Source: Notolepis coatsorum (lineage: Eukaryota > Chordata > Actinopteri > Aulopiformes > Paralepididae). Taken from it: a stretch of 64,000 bases of DNA. The translations under genes and the position numbers were made by a program. The first letter of the stretch is position 1. The number at the start of each line of letters is the position of its first letter. The stretch spans positions 92,560,282 through 92,624,281 of the forward strand of contig OZ020599.1 of assembly GCA_963971535.1 (NCBI GenBank). The letters are read 5' to 3'. Positions 1 to 13,000 of the stretch are shown here, one piece after another. Under the pieces are notes generated by a model. It was not told the origin of the DNA and did no database searches. It saw only the letters and a program-made list of their open reading frames with translations.

Positions 1-214
1 GTATTCTGTATTTTACTATGACAATTAAACAAACTTGAACTTGTTTACATTCGCCAAACTGGTAAAATAGCGTGTCAAAATGACTTTACACATCTCTGCG
101 TCCCTTACCGACTGCAGCCTGACACAGACAACCAAAGAACCACTGGGAAGCGCTGTATAATACAGAACGATCCATCCTTATATTGTATTATTAACATGTT
201 TCCCTCCATGCCAG

Positions 215-342
215 GTCGGCCTCCCCTCCCCATGGCTTCACTATTATGAACCGGCTAAGCACAGAGAACCTGGTGGAGCCAATCAACAAAGACCTGGAGT
301 TCCAGCTTCAGGACCCTTTCCTGCTGTACAGAAATGCCAACT
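215..342 (+). CDS. dcp1a: dcp1a exon, EVH1 domain part 1
   Basis: The acceptor is the ccag ending at 214 and the donor is gtgagt at 343. The first base completes a split codon. The reading is SASPPHGFTIMNRL, then LVEPINKDLEFQLQDPFLLY and RNAN, the EVH1 core that contacts DCP2 and proline-rich ligands. It ends in phase 1. The preceding exon is outside the window; positions 1-214 are intron with no recognised element. Confidence 0.93.
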
Positions 343-1039
343 GTGAGTTTGTCTTATCTTAGAGGACCCCCCCCCCCCCCCCCCCGAGATACAGCAGTCG
401 TCTGGTAATCCACAGGTTCCCGGTTCGATTCCCGCTCCTTCCCGCGCTTGTCGAAATATCTTAACCCCTTAACACACTTAACCCCTAATTGCTCCCGGTG
501 ACCAGGTTGGCACCTTGCATGGTCTCCTCTGCCATCGGTGTGTGAGTGAATGGGTAAAATGTGAGGAACAAATTGTAAAGCGCTTTGGATAAAAGCGCTA
601 TATAAATGCAGCCATTTACCATTTAAAGGGTTAACACTTTCACACTACAGAAGGTTAACACTTTCACTACCACACTACAGCAGGTTAACCCTTTCACTAC
701 CACACTACAGAAGGTTGTGCCTTTGTAGTGTGGTAGTGAAAGGGTTGTTTAACCTTCTGTAGTGTGGTAGTGAAAGGGTTAAGGGTGGTGATATACCGGG
801 CAACTTTTTGGGGCAATGTGCTTGCCAACAGGAGCCAGAGGGGAAAATATACATTAGAATGTATCTGGACAACAAGAGGTTTCCATGCAATCAGTACAAA
901 CGTGTTAAGCCAACAATGTTGCCCAGTGTATCGCCACCCTTAGGTTGCCTAACTAACTATTCATGTTTTCTGACCATCAATTGGAGAATCGATGCATTTT
1001 GTTTTTCACACTACTCGGATGGGCACACTTTTCCCTCGG

Positions 1040-1090
<51 letters not shown>

Positions 1091-4000
1091 ACTGTACCTC
1101 TGAAAGCACTGAACAGACACCTTCCCTCGGTCTCTTACACACACACACACTCTACTGTACCTCTGAAAGCACACACACACACACTCTACTGTACCTCTGA
1201 AAGCACATACACGTCACACACACACACTCTACTGTACCTCTGAAAGCACATACACACACACACACACTCTACTGTACCTCTGAAAGCACATACACACACA
1301 CACACACTCTACTGTACCTCTGAAAGCACTGAACAGACACACACACTCTACTGTACCTCTGAAAGCACATACACACACACACACACTCTACTGTACCTCT
1401 GAAAGCACATACACACACACACACTCTACTGTACCTCTGAAAGCACTGAACAGACACACACACTCTACTGTACCTCTGAAAGCACATACACACACACACA
1501 CACTCTACTGTACCTCTGAAAGCACATACACACACACACACACTCTACTGTACCTCTGAAAGCACTGAACAGACACACACACTCTACTGTACCTCTGAAA
1601 GCACATACACACACACACACACTCTACTGTACCTCTGAAAGCACATACACACACACACACTCTACTGTACCTCTGAAAGCACATACACACACACACACAC
1701 TCTACTGTACCTCTGAAAGCACTGAACAGACACCTTCCCAGGGTCCTTTGCAACACCTCCTTGCCCTTGTGTCTGAGGTCACGGCAGAGGTCATGCTGGG
1801 GTTGCAGGGTCGTGTTGAGCAGGAACACCTCCTCCGAGTGGTCAGCTCCCCTCATGATGTCACAGTGGCTGTTGCCACTATACCACTGAGCCCAGGATGG
1901 GCCCGATTGAACTGATTCTGCACTGGACCAATGGGAACACTTTGATGGTTTGATCGTGAAGTGTGTTTCAGATTTCTCGGTTTCATTCCTGCATGATTTT
2001 AGGTTTTCATGAATTTATGGGAAGAGTCAGACCGGAAGTGATTTGGAATTTGCACTTCTTCAGTTCTCTCTAGAAGTAGAACACAAGCAGAGAGATCAAG
2101 CAGTGTTATAATGGTGAATACCGTGAATGTATTCAAATTGGACTGGGCAATACCTAAAGCAATAGCAATAATTATCATGATACAATTTGGCACAATTAGC
2201 AATGACAATTTTGCACATGTGTTCTTAGACGCACATACATTTTCCTATGCCCAACCTTTAACCCTTTCACTGCCACACGACAGAAGGTTAACCCTTTACT
2301 ATCACACAACCGACGGTCGAACCGGCTGTCGTGTGGCAGTGAAAGGGTTAACCTTCTATGTATTGTCACGGTGAAAGGGTTAACCGTTTTGGTAGCGTGG
2401 CAGTGAAAGGGTTAAAGCAGAATTTTATATATTTTGCCATTGTTGTTATAGAGTAATATAAAATTTATATATATATTGTGTTACTATCAATTGTGAACAA
2501 ATTTCAAAGCACTGGTGGGGCTGCCTGTTATGCAAGGTTGAGTTTGGGAATTTATGCTAGCATTGGTTAAATTATGTGTAAATTGACATTTGTGAATCAC
2601 CAAATTTTTATAGTAGCAAACATGTCAGTGTTTCCCCTAGGATTTTTTTCAGGGGGGGTGGTAGGCCCCCCAAAACTACTAGTGTTGTCGCGGGGCGCGT
2701 GTGTCACAGATACGTGGTGTCAACAGTGTCGTCATAGACGCGCACAGTAAGGCGGTTGTTAGTATCGGTGCATTTCTCTACACTGAGCTGAAATGAAACG
2801 ATTGCGCATAAATTAGGTAAATAAATATTAACACATAAATTAACTTGTTTACAATTTTACATACAGTAGTGACAACACACATGAACTATTTACAATACAG
2901 GGACAGTGTTTCCCACAGGATTTTCTCGGAATGGATTTGGTAGGTTTTTTCTGCGTCTCAGTAGACCGTGCTGCACCACTGTTTTAAAGTCTTAGTGAAT
3001 AGATTGATTTATATAAAAACCAATGTATGTCTAATTTAGCTAGCTCGCCAACGTTACTGTGATTAAAGCAAACTTTAATAATTTTTTTCTTTTTTTTTTC
3101 AGGGGGGGGGGGGGGGGCAAGGCAATGGTAGGGGAAACACTGCATGTTGAATACATTGACTGACTGATATTCATTAGAATTTATGTTTTGACACTTTGGT
3201 GTCAGATTTCCTGTCAGGTTCACACTGACTCCCACGTGGAGAATGCCTTCTATACAATGCAAAGGATTGTGGGATTGTGCTACACAGCATCTGTTACTTA
3301 CTTTAATGCATTCCTCTGTTTAATTACCTTGAGATCTTGAGGAAGTAGCTGAAGGCGTTGCCACTGAGATAGTCCATCAGGAGTTTCAGCAGTAGTTTCA
3401 TCAAGGCAATATCTAAGGAACTCGATTGCTTTCCCAGTTGTTTGCTAATGAGGAACAACAACATTGCCAAGGACAACGTTAAACTAGACTGTTCTCCGTT
3501 TTGACTTGATTTACCCATTTCTGATGCAATGTCATGCACTAACAACAAGACTAACTATACAATCTCAAGAATTCCATGGTAGATACACGGTGGATAGGTG
3601 CCACACTGTCCGACATTGCTGATGAGCACCACACTTTCTCAGTTTAAAAACTATTATTCGCTAAAATTAAATGGCATTTTATTCAAGTAGCACAGCGGTA
3701 GCTTCCTAGCACCAGTACCAGAGTGAAGGTTAGCACACCGGTAGCTTCCTAGCATCAGTAGCAGAGTGAAGTAGCACACTGGTAGCTTCCTAGCATCGGT
3801 AGCAGAGTGAAGTAGCACACTGGTAGCTTCCTAGCATCAGTAGCAGGGTGAAGTATCACAGCGGTAGCTTCCTAGCATCAGTAGCAGGGTGAAGTATCAC
3901 AGCGGTAGCTTCCTAGCACCAGTAGCAGATTGACGTAGCACACTGGTAGCTTCCTAGCATCAGTAGCAGATTGAAGTAGCACAGCGGTAGCTTCCTAGCA

Positions 4001-7000
4001 TCAGTAGCAGAGTGATGTAGCACAGCGGTAGCTTCCTAGCATCGGTAGCAGAGTGAAGTAGCACACCGGTAGCTTCCTAGCATCAGTAGCAGAGTGAAGT
4101 AGCACAGCGGTAGCTTCCTAGCATCGGTAGCAGGGTGAAGTATCACAGCGGTAGCTTCCTAGCATCAGTGGCAGAGGGAAGTAGCACAGCGGTAGCTTCC
4201 TAGCATCAGTAGCAGGGTGAAGTATCACAGCGGTAGCTTCCTAGCATCAGTGGCAGAGGGAAGTAGCACAGCGGTAGCTTCCTAGCATCGGTAGCAGAGT
4301 GATGTAGCTTCCTAGCATCGGTAGCAGAGTGAAGTAGCACACTGGTAGCTTCCTAGCATCGGTAGCAGAGTGAAGTAGCACACCGGTAGCTTCCTAGCAT
4401 CGGTAGCAGAGTGAAGTACGGTAGCTTCCTAGCATCAGTAGCAGATTGAAGTAGCACAGCGGTAGCTTCCTAGCATCAGTAGCAGAGTGAAGTAGCACAC
4501 TGGTAGCTTCCTAGCATCGGTAGCAGAGTGAAGTACGGTAGCTTCCTAGCATCGGTAGCAGGGTGAAGTAGCACACCGGTAGCTTCCTAGCATCGGTAGC
4601 AGAGTGAAGTACGGTAGCTTCCTAGCATCAGTAGCAGGGTGAAGTATCACAGCGGTAGCTTCCTAGCATCAGTGCCACTGACAAACCTCCCTGCTTGGAC
4701 TAAATACTGGTCCTTTTTCAAATGAAATGTCTAACAAAAGCTTGTCTAGTTCTGGCTCGTTTCGTTAGCCTGTATCAATCCTTTTTGCTTTTCAGCTGCA
4801 CAGGTGTAACGTCACATTTTAATTCCCCCTTCAGCCTGAGAATAGTGTCCCCAGCGTCCACCGCACGGACACTCCTCCACAGTGGGACCGGTGTGTACGT
4901 CCCTCACGCTGTCCTCTTTCTTTAAGCTGTCGATCCAAGCCCCAGAGTGGACCGGTGTATGTGTGAGTGGTCCTTTCGTAGTGTCCTCTCCAAGCTGTTG
5001 ATCTAACTCAGTGGACCGGTGTATGTGTGAGTGGTCCTTTCGTAGTGTCCTCTCCAAGCTGTTGATCTAATGGACTGGTATATGTATTTGTGCTCCTTCC
5101 AAAGTGTCCTCTTTACCATTGTTTACGTCGGATCAATAGTCTGAATAGTTATTTTGTTTACCTAGTGCAGTGGATCCATGTTTGCATTTCATCTCTATGG
5201 ATGCGATCTCACGTCTTGCCTTAGCTGCCGTTCCTTCCCCTCAGATCAGATCAGTTGAAGAGGCGTAGTGGTTGTTGTTGTTTTTGGACGTAGTGCCTGT
5301 TCAGCTCGTCTCGTGTCCCCAGGCTTCTGCCCCACTGGAGGGTCGGTTGTGTGCCCTGAGACGCCCCTGGCTCCTCCCCTCCTCGACTACTCTCTCCCGC
5401 CGTAGAACTAGACTTAATAGAATGCCAATTCTCATTCAGACGCATCCATTCTCTGAATGGACATTTGGCCAGCCGCCGTGGCATCTTTGGTTAAGTCGCC
5501 GTGGGAAAGTCTTGTGTTGATTTGGTGCATTAGAACAAAATATTATTTTTAACCGAAACTAGTTCTGAGGCTCATGTACCGCTCCACACGTGACCCAATG
5601 CTCAGAACCGTGACAACATTATCAACATTCTGTGGAAGTACAGAAGGAAATTACCTTTACACATTAGGAAAGGCCCTTCTGTGTCTTCTTAGTGAGTACT
5701 TACCAGAAACTCCACTAACCTAACCGCCTTGGCCAGTCCTTCGTGCCGGCGGCCATCAGGCTCCACAACCGTGGGCATGGAGAACTAACGGCTGCAGAAC
5801 ATGAGAACTATTAGGAATGTCTGATCAAAAAATTCAAGCAAGCATGAAAGCATTACATTACAGTAACGACGTTGTGTGTGTCACGCCCCCTGCTCCCACT
5901 GGCCCGCACCCGAGACCACCTATTTCATTGGTCCAGGTTCAGCGCCCCCGGGGACGAATCAGTGGGGGGCGGGGACGGGGGGGAGCGTTCTCACTCAGAC
6001 GAACACACCCTTTTCTGGTTCGACCCGCCGCTGATTCGACCCCAAATGGTGAGTGAGAAAGGGGCCTGAGAAAGGCCCCTAAGTGTGTCTGACTCTTAAC
6101 CACCAAAACCTGCTCGGACTATAACATATATTATGCCCGATAGGGTACAGACTCTCTTTTGTTTACACTGTTTATTTCTCTCATATTTTTATATTCAGAT
6201 TACATTTTATTGTCTATATTTATGTCTACACTTGTACCCCCCCTCCCCACTCCCCCATGCTGCTATGACACTTGGATTTCCCCAAGGGAATCAAGGAAAG
6301 AACATCTTATCAGCCCTCCTCTCTACACTTTGATAGACCAGGCAGCCTTAAATCAGTCCATCCAAATCAAATCAAATGTATTTGTAAGGCCCGACAACAC
6401 ATGTTAATGGCCAGACACGTCTTCATTAAACAAGTCAAGAAGAAACATCACAATAAATCAAGAACAAAACAAAAACACCATGAAGTCCAAAATAAAATGT
6501 AAAATTAATAAATGAATGCAACACTCCCAGACATACCCCATGCAAAGGTAAGGAAAAACTCTAGCAATAGGAAAAAAGCACCACAGGCAATGTGGAGGGG
6601 AGAAACCTTAGAAGGGCTGTTCAAGGGGGGATCTCCCTTCTTGGATGTCGGTGATGGTAGTGTTGCTATAAAACAGGCGAAACAGTTGGTAAGCATGTAC
6701 ATAATACGTGTAATGGCAACTGGGGTACATAAGAACATTTTGAAAGATTGAAAATAGAGCTGACGACTGATCCATCCTCGTCCTCCCGTGCTGTTGAACG
6801 TCGTCATCCCGCCGACATGCCTCGCTGGATCACGGATAGCTACATGTTATTTTTCCTCCCAAAGCAACTTGGTTGTTTAAAAACACCGGTATGCAAGTTA
6901 TCCAAGTATGTTTACCAGTCACATACTTTACATACTTGGTCCTGCAGTGTTTTAGTGGCGCTTACATTCACAACAGCGTCATGTCAGCGTTACCTTCTCA

Positions 7001-9959
7001 AATGCTACTATAGGCCTTCAGTTTGGAAATTCTGAGGTTACAGATTTCCTTCGGATGTCCCTGTTCCCTCCCATTCACACACGATGAATGATGGTCAGAC
7101 CGCATGTGTGAAAGGGGTTATAAATAGAATATACAGAGAATGGAGAGGAGAGAAAGAGGGAGGCAGGTTTTGAAGAGGCCACTACCATAACATTGTAACA
7201 TTGCCAGATGCCCACTTGGGTAGAATTCTTTGGGAACCCATTCGCACACGTTCCCGTAATGCACTGCTTTGGATCCCAGCCAGTGAAAAGAGAATGTTGT
7301 TGATGACTCGTGGCGACTTGGTTCTGTCTGTCTTCTCTCTTACGGTAAACCACTTGGATCGTAGGCCAGCGTTTGTCTCTTTAAGATTAAGTGAGCGTGC
7401 TTGGACGGTAGAGAATGCTTTTTAGTGACTAACTGTGTACACAGTAGGGGGTTGGGAGAAGCATCGATCTAGATTCTATCTTCTAAGATGGATTTTTTCC
7501 CCCCCACTTTTTCTCCTCCTGTTTTTCTCCCATCCCAATTTTTTGTCGTTATGCCAATTCCCCCCTCCCCTTCCTGGTCGTTGCTCGCATGTGCCCCCCA
7601 CTGGTGGTCTAGGGAGCCCTGAAGTCTATCAGATGCTTCCTCCGAGACATAGGAGACAGCCAGCAGCATCTTTTCACCTGCCAGCGCGGACTCATTGGTG
7701 AGGTGTAACGTGTGGGAGGTCACACTACCCTCACCATCTCCCTCCCTCGCTGTGCAGGCGCCCTGACCGACCTGTAGGAGTCGCTGTTTACAACGACCAG
7801 AATACAACCCCACCGGCTTCCCTCCCGCTGACTCTGCCAATTGAGCCAGTATGACGGCCGGCCAAGCCGGAGGCAACGCTGACAGCCGGATTCGATACCA
7901 GTGTCTCTTGCGTTGGTGATGAGCGCTTAGTCCGCTGCGCCACCCAGCCGCCTCTTCTAAGATGGATTCTATCTCCTGTTTGCAAATTCAATTTTTTTTA
8001 TTCTTGTTGCGGTTTCAACTCTCATGACCTTAGAATTATAAAGCGTTAGTTCACTAAATCCTGCAGTTTGTCATGATGATCCAAACTATGCTAAGGCATA
8101 AAAGAAAATATTGTTTGTTTCCTGTTGGTTGTCAGTTAAGGCCATGGGTAGGTAGGGAATTAATTTTATTTTTTATTTTATTCTTTCCCACGCCGACTAT
8201 GGATAGGGAATTTCTTAATAAAATGTTCACAACAACATGGATGCATGTACTCTGCCAGCATGTTTAATATCCATAATACTAAAGGTTTGACTAAGATTTC
8301 TATGAAACTTTATTGTAAAAAAAAATAAAAAATAAAATAAAGATTTATTCTACATTAAAACATTTTTTTTAACTCCTAAAATAAATTGGGTCGCACCTAA
8401 ATCGGCAGGGTCGGTCGGCAACTGGAAACGAACAATTTTTTCTTTTAGGCCTAATATGTCTTTACTACCATGCACTGAAGACTGTAGCACGTTTCAACAC
8501 TTTTTGATGAACATTGTTACTCAGCTGAAATAATTGTATTGTACCCTTCCTGCTGACCTGTTGTACAGAACTCACTTTGGATAAAAGCGCCTCAGCTAAA
8601 TGTAAACGGAAGTACTTGCTTCATTTGTAATATGAAGTCCATAGCAATCTAGAATCTAATCTATCCAATTGCCCTAGATAATCACGATGAATCGATTTTG
8701 AATCGATTAGAGAATTCACATGAACCCAACAAGTTCACATTTATTTCTCATGTGTTTTAAATGCCAGCAACGGCTGTTCAGGTATTGAAATGCTGCTTAC
8801 TCACATGCTCTCCAAACACAGTAATTATAACCACAAACTCTTAACCCATTCAGTGCCAACCACGAGATTAGTCCGGTTAACTCGCCATGTGTTGCGTGCC
8901 AAGACCCGAGAAAACTCGGGTTTTAATCGTTATTTCTTTTATTAGCGATATCTATTCATTTTTCATCCATCCAGCCTGACGTTATCATTGGGAATGGGTC
9001 TGAGCTCGAAAATGGCAAATACCGCCGCCTATCGTCTCCCGGATGGTATTGCACATCATTGGATTGGATTGGATGGGACTGTGCATCAGAAAAAAAACTC
9101 CAGTCCGGGGTTTCCCTTCTCGGGCAAGCAGTATCGTGTTACCACATTCACTGGCGAGGCTGGGAGAAGGGTCGATTATGTGTTGGCTGCCAAGGGAATC
9201 AAGGAAAGAACATCTTATCAGCCCTCCTCTCTACACTTTGATAGACCAGGCAGCCTTAAATCAGTCCATCCAAATCAAATCAAATGTATTTGTAAGGCCC
9301 GACAACACATGTTAATGGCCAGACACGTCTTCATTAAACAAGTCAAGAAGAAACATCACAATAAATCAAGAACAAAACAAAAACACCATGAAGTCCAAAA
9401 TAAAATGTAAAATTAATAAATGAAGGCTGCGGTGTCGACTCCCGGAGTCAGCATTGCCCTGCGGCTTGGGCCGGTCGTCATACTAACTCGTTTGGCTGAG
9501 TTAGGGGGAGGGAAGTTGTGGGTGGTAATCTGGCGTTGTGGACAGGTCAGGTCTGGGCGCCTGCTCAGCGAAAGGCTGGAAATGGTGAAGGCAGCGTGAC
9601 CTCCCACGCGTTACGCTTCACCAATGAGAGTCCTCGCTGCCAGGTGAAAAGAGAGCCACTGGCTGTCTCCACATGTGTCGGAGGAAGCATGTGGTGGACT
9701 TCAGGGTTCCCTTGTACCGACCAGTAGGAGGAACATGCGCACAACAACCAGGTAGGGGAGGGGGGGAATTGGCATGGCGACCTAGACCTAATTTGGTCAT
9801 ATGGGGGTGGCCCGGAATGAGTTAAGTACGACACACACACACGCCTACCTACCTACCTGTTGATGCCCACAATATTCCCCTTGGTAGATGGTACAGAGTG
9901 CCAAACAATACTGTTGCCAGGTTACCACTGCCTCCTGAGGGACATGACTGTATTTCATA

Positions 9960-10008
<49 letters not shown>

Positions 10009-13000
10009 CGGCAGAAAGCGGTGAAACACAAATTGTACACACTCACTTTCACAAGCAAACTGTCACAGATGCACACGCACACTCTCACCCTCTCGCTCTC
10101 ACACGTCTATATTGTAAATGGCTGAAGTACAGTATGTGAAGCTGTGTACTGTAGCACAGTTGCAGTACTGTAACAGCTAGCCTGCTCTGTTTTCTCTATG
10201 CCTTCATCAAATGTTTTTGTGTGTATCCATTCAGTGATTAAATGCATCATTAATGTCAGTGAAAATAACCTGTGTGTGTTCCTTCATGAAGCCCAGGCCC
10301 TCTCACGTTCATTACATAATGGTATAATGGGCTGATCTCTGACAATGACGAGAAGGCCTACCGGGAGGAGGTTGATGTACTGGCACGCTGGTGTCAGGAC
10401 AACAGCCTGATCCTGAACATTTGTAAAACCAAGGAGCTGATTGTGGATTTTAGGAGAACACAGCAGGGGGGACACACACCACTGTGGATAAACGGGGCTA
10501 CCGTGGACAGGGTGAGCAGCTTTAAGTACCTGGGGGTCCACATCTCAGAGGACCTGACATGGACAACACACATAGACTCAGTCGTAAAAAAGGCGAAGCA
10601 GCGCCTCTACCACCTGAGACAGTTAAGGAAGTTCAGAGTATCAGGGAAGATACTCCAGTCCTTCTACTCCGGAGCTGTAGAGAGTATCTTGACTGGAAAC
10701 ATCACTGCCTGGTATGGAAACAGCAAGGCACAGGACAAGAAGGCCCTACAGAGAGTGGTGCGCTCAGCTGAGCGTACTACGGGTATTGCACTACCACCCC
10801 TGCAGGTCTTGTATAACAAGAGGTGCAAATCCAGAGCCTGCAGAATAATGAAAGACCCTCACCACCCCAACAACAGCCTGTTCAAGCTGCTGCAGTCAGG
10901 CAAACGCCTGCGCACACCAGCAACTAGGACGGAGAGACTTCGGCTCAGCTTCTTCCCCCAGGCCATCAGTCTTGAACACTGAACTCTCCACACACAGCAC
11001 ACATGAGCACACACACAACACATATACTGTAAACGCTTGCACACTAACAGACACTTTAGCACGAACACACACACACGCTGCACACGCACACACCAGCGTT
11101 TCCGTTAGCCGGTAATTACCGGTATTTGACCGGCAAAATCTGTTGAAGTCCGACATATTTAATCTCTCCGGTCTTAATGTCCGGTGAAAATAATGCCCTC
11201 TAAGCACAATTTGATTATTTGAATTGTATTAAAATAGGCTAAAATTAAATAGCCTATGCGATGAACGAAACAATCATTACATTTGTTTCATCGTTGCTTC
11301 ACCAAGCAGGTATAATAATGTTGTCAGCGAGAGCTTAGTGCTGGGTTTTGCGAGTGCATGTGTAGCTGCAGAGCCGGAGAAGCAGCGGCACAGTGCATTA
11401 CTCTAATTCAGCCATTGGCAATTCAGCTGTTGGGTGGGGGGCGCTGTTGAGCGGTCCCCAGATAGAGCCAAAAAACAGTTGAATCTGCTGCTCTGCAGCG
11501 CCATACTCTTTGCAAATAAGTCGTTGCGAGGTGGAGAGAGTCATCACGTCGCAAACCCACGATAATGTTGCCGTCTCTCTCTGCCAAATTTCTCAGTTCT
11601 TCGCTTGATATAATTAATACAAATGTCCAATATAACGGAATTCGTTAGCTCATAAAAATGTGATTATAACAGACTGCTGTTTATTAATGTCGGGTGACTG
11701 CCCACAGACACCTATTTGATTTAAAGTCGGCAGCAGCGAGTCTCGGGACTTATTTTATTTGGAATATAATGATTGTATACGCAAAAGTAGCCTAGTTTTA
11801 AGTTAAAATATTATAAATCTACATGCCTTGAGGATGTCAATAATTTTTAAGCTCAATAAACTCTGACCGGAATTTCTCTCATTTGACCGGTAGATTTAAA
11901 TCTACCGGACCCTGAGACCGGCAACAATTTTTTCTAACGGAAACCCTGGCACACACTCAACGGTCACTTTACACAATGAAAAGGTCACTTTAAAAGAAAA
12001 TAACGGGAGTGGTAAAGTAAATAGATGGATATAGCAAGTTAGCATAAGGATATATAGTATAACTATATTTTATAGTAGTGTACATAAGACCCAGTGCCTC
12101 ATCCGTAGCTATCACTGTATTGCACTATCGCAGGACCTTTAGCATGTCTTTACCATGCTTTTTGTAAACTTTATGTACATTATACTTGTTATGTCTCATT
12201 CTATGTCTTATTCTTATTTTTATTACTTGTATTATTGCACAATCGCTGCGGGCATGACCTCCCGCATTTCACTGTATGCTTGTATGCCGTGACAAATAAA
12301 ACTCTTGACTCTTGACTTGTATACATGTTGAATACAACACTGTAGGCTGGTAGTATAGCAGTTTAAAAGCAGGATATATTTATCCTATTAGCCTACTCGA
12401 TAATCTGCCAAATCACTGAGTCATAAGACGTTTTCTTCAGAATGTGTCTCCCCTGCAAGCTATGGTGTACTGAGTGTATTGTATTTAACTCTTGTGTTCT
12501 GATGTATTGTATTTGTGTTCTACAGTTCTGATGTATTGTATTTAACTGTGTTCTGATGTATAATGTTTGTCACTTGTTCTCATGTATAGTGTTTAACTCT
12601 GTGTTCTCATGTATAGTGTTTAACTCTGTGTGTTCTCATGTATAGTGTTTAACTCTGTGTTCTCATGTATAGTGTTTAACTCTGTGTTCTCATGTATTGT
12701 GTTTAACTGTGTGCTGATGTATAGTGTTTTTCTGTCTGTGTTCTGGTCGACGTCATCGACCATGATAATTTGCATATTCACGATCGACGCATCGTATTGT
12801 TGTTTGTTGTTACTTGTAGTGTATGTGCCTTTTGTGGTGGAAATGGGTGTATTATGTATGTGTCCCTGTGTGTTCTGAATGATGTACTGTGTTTGTCTCT
12901 GTGGGTTCTGATGTATTGTGTATGCGTCTCTGTTCTGATGTACTGTTTGTCTCTGTGTGTCCTGGTGTATTATGTATGTGTCTCTGTGTGTACTGACTGA

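Larger units (their letters stand above)
8845..9821. mobile_element. piggyBac-like MITE carrying other repeats
   Basis: TTAA flanks lie at 8841-8844 and 9822-9825. The imperfect terminal repeats are CCCATTCAGTGCCAACC on the left and the complement of CTCATTCCGGGCCACCC on the right. It contains the second 235-bp repeat and a truncated SINE. No transposase is present. Confidence 0.55.
10300..12322 (+). mobile_element. L2/CR1-like LINE, 5'-truncated, split by a hAT element
   Basis: The 3' part of a non-LTR retrotransposon: the end of the reverse-transcriptase ORF, a CA-rich 3'UTR, then a tail ending in an (actcttg)n repeat at about 12300-12320. The 3'UTR is interrupted by a hAT element at 11094-11948. 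The same tail type (cctgtatgccgtgacaatta) recurs near 63500. Confidence 0.8.

Noticed and set aside
1505..1855. Minus-strand ORF MRGADHSEEVFLLNTT...
   Set aside because: The first 40 residues look ordinary but the rest is minisatellite; no family, no splice sites that I trust.
3686..4672. Possible CRISPR-like array
   Set aside because: Units are contiguous with no unique spacers; it is a minisatellite in a vertebrate intron.
5817..6069. Two overlapping ORFs in a GC-rich stretch
   Set aside because: No recognisable motif; composition-driven open frames.
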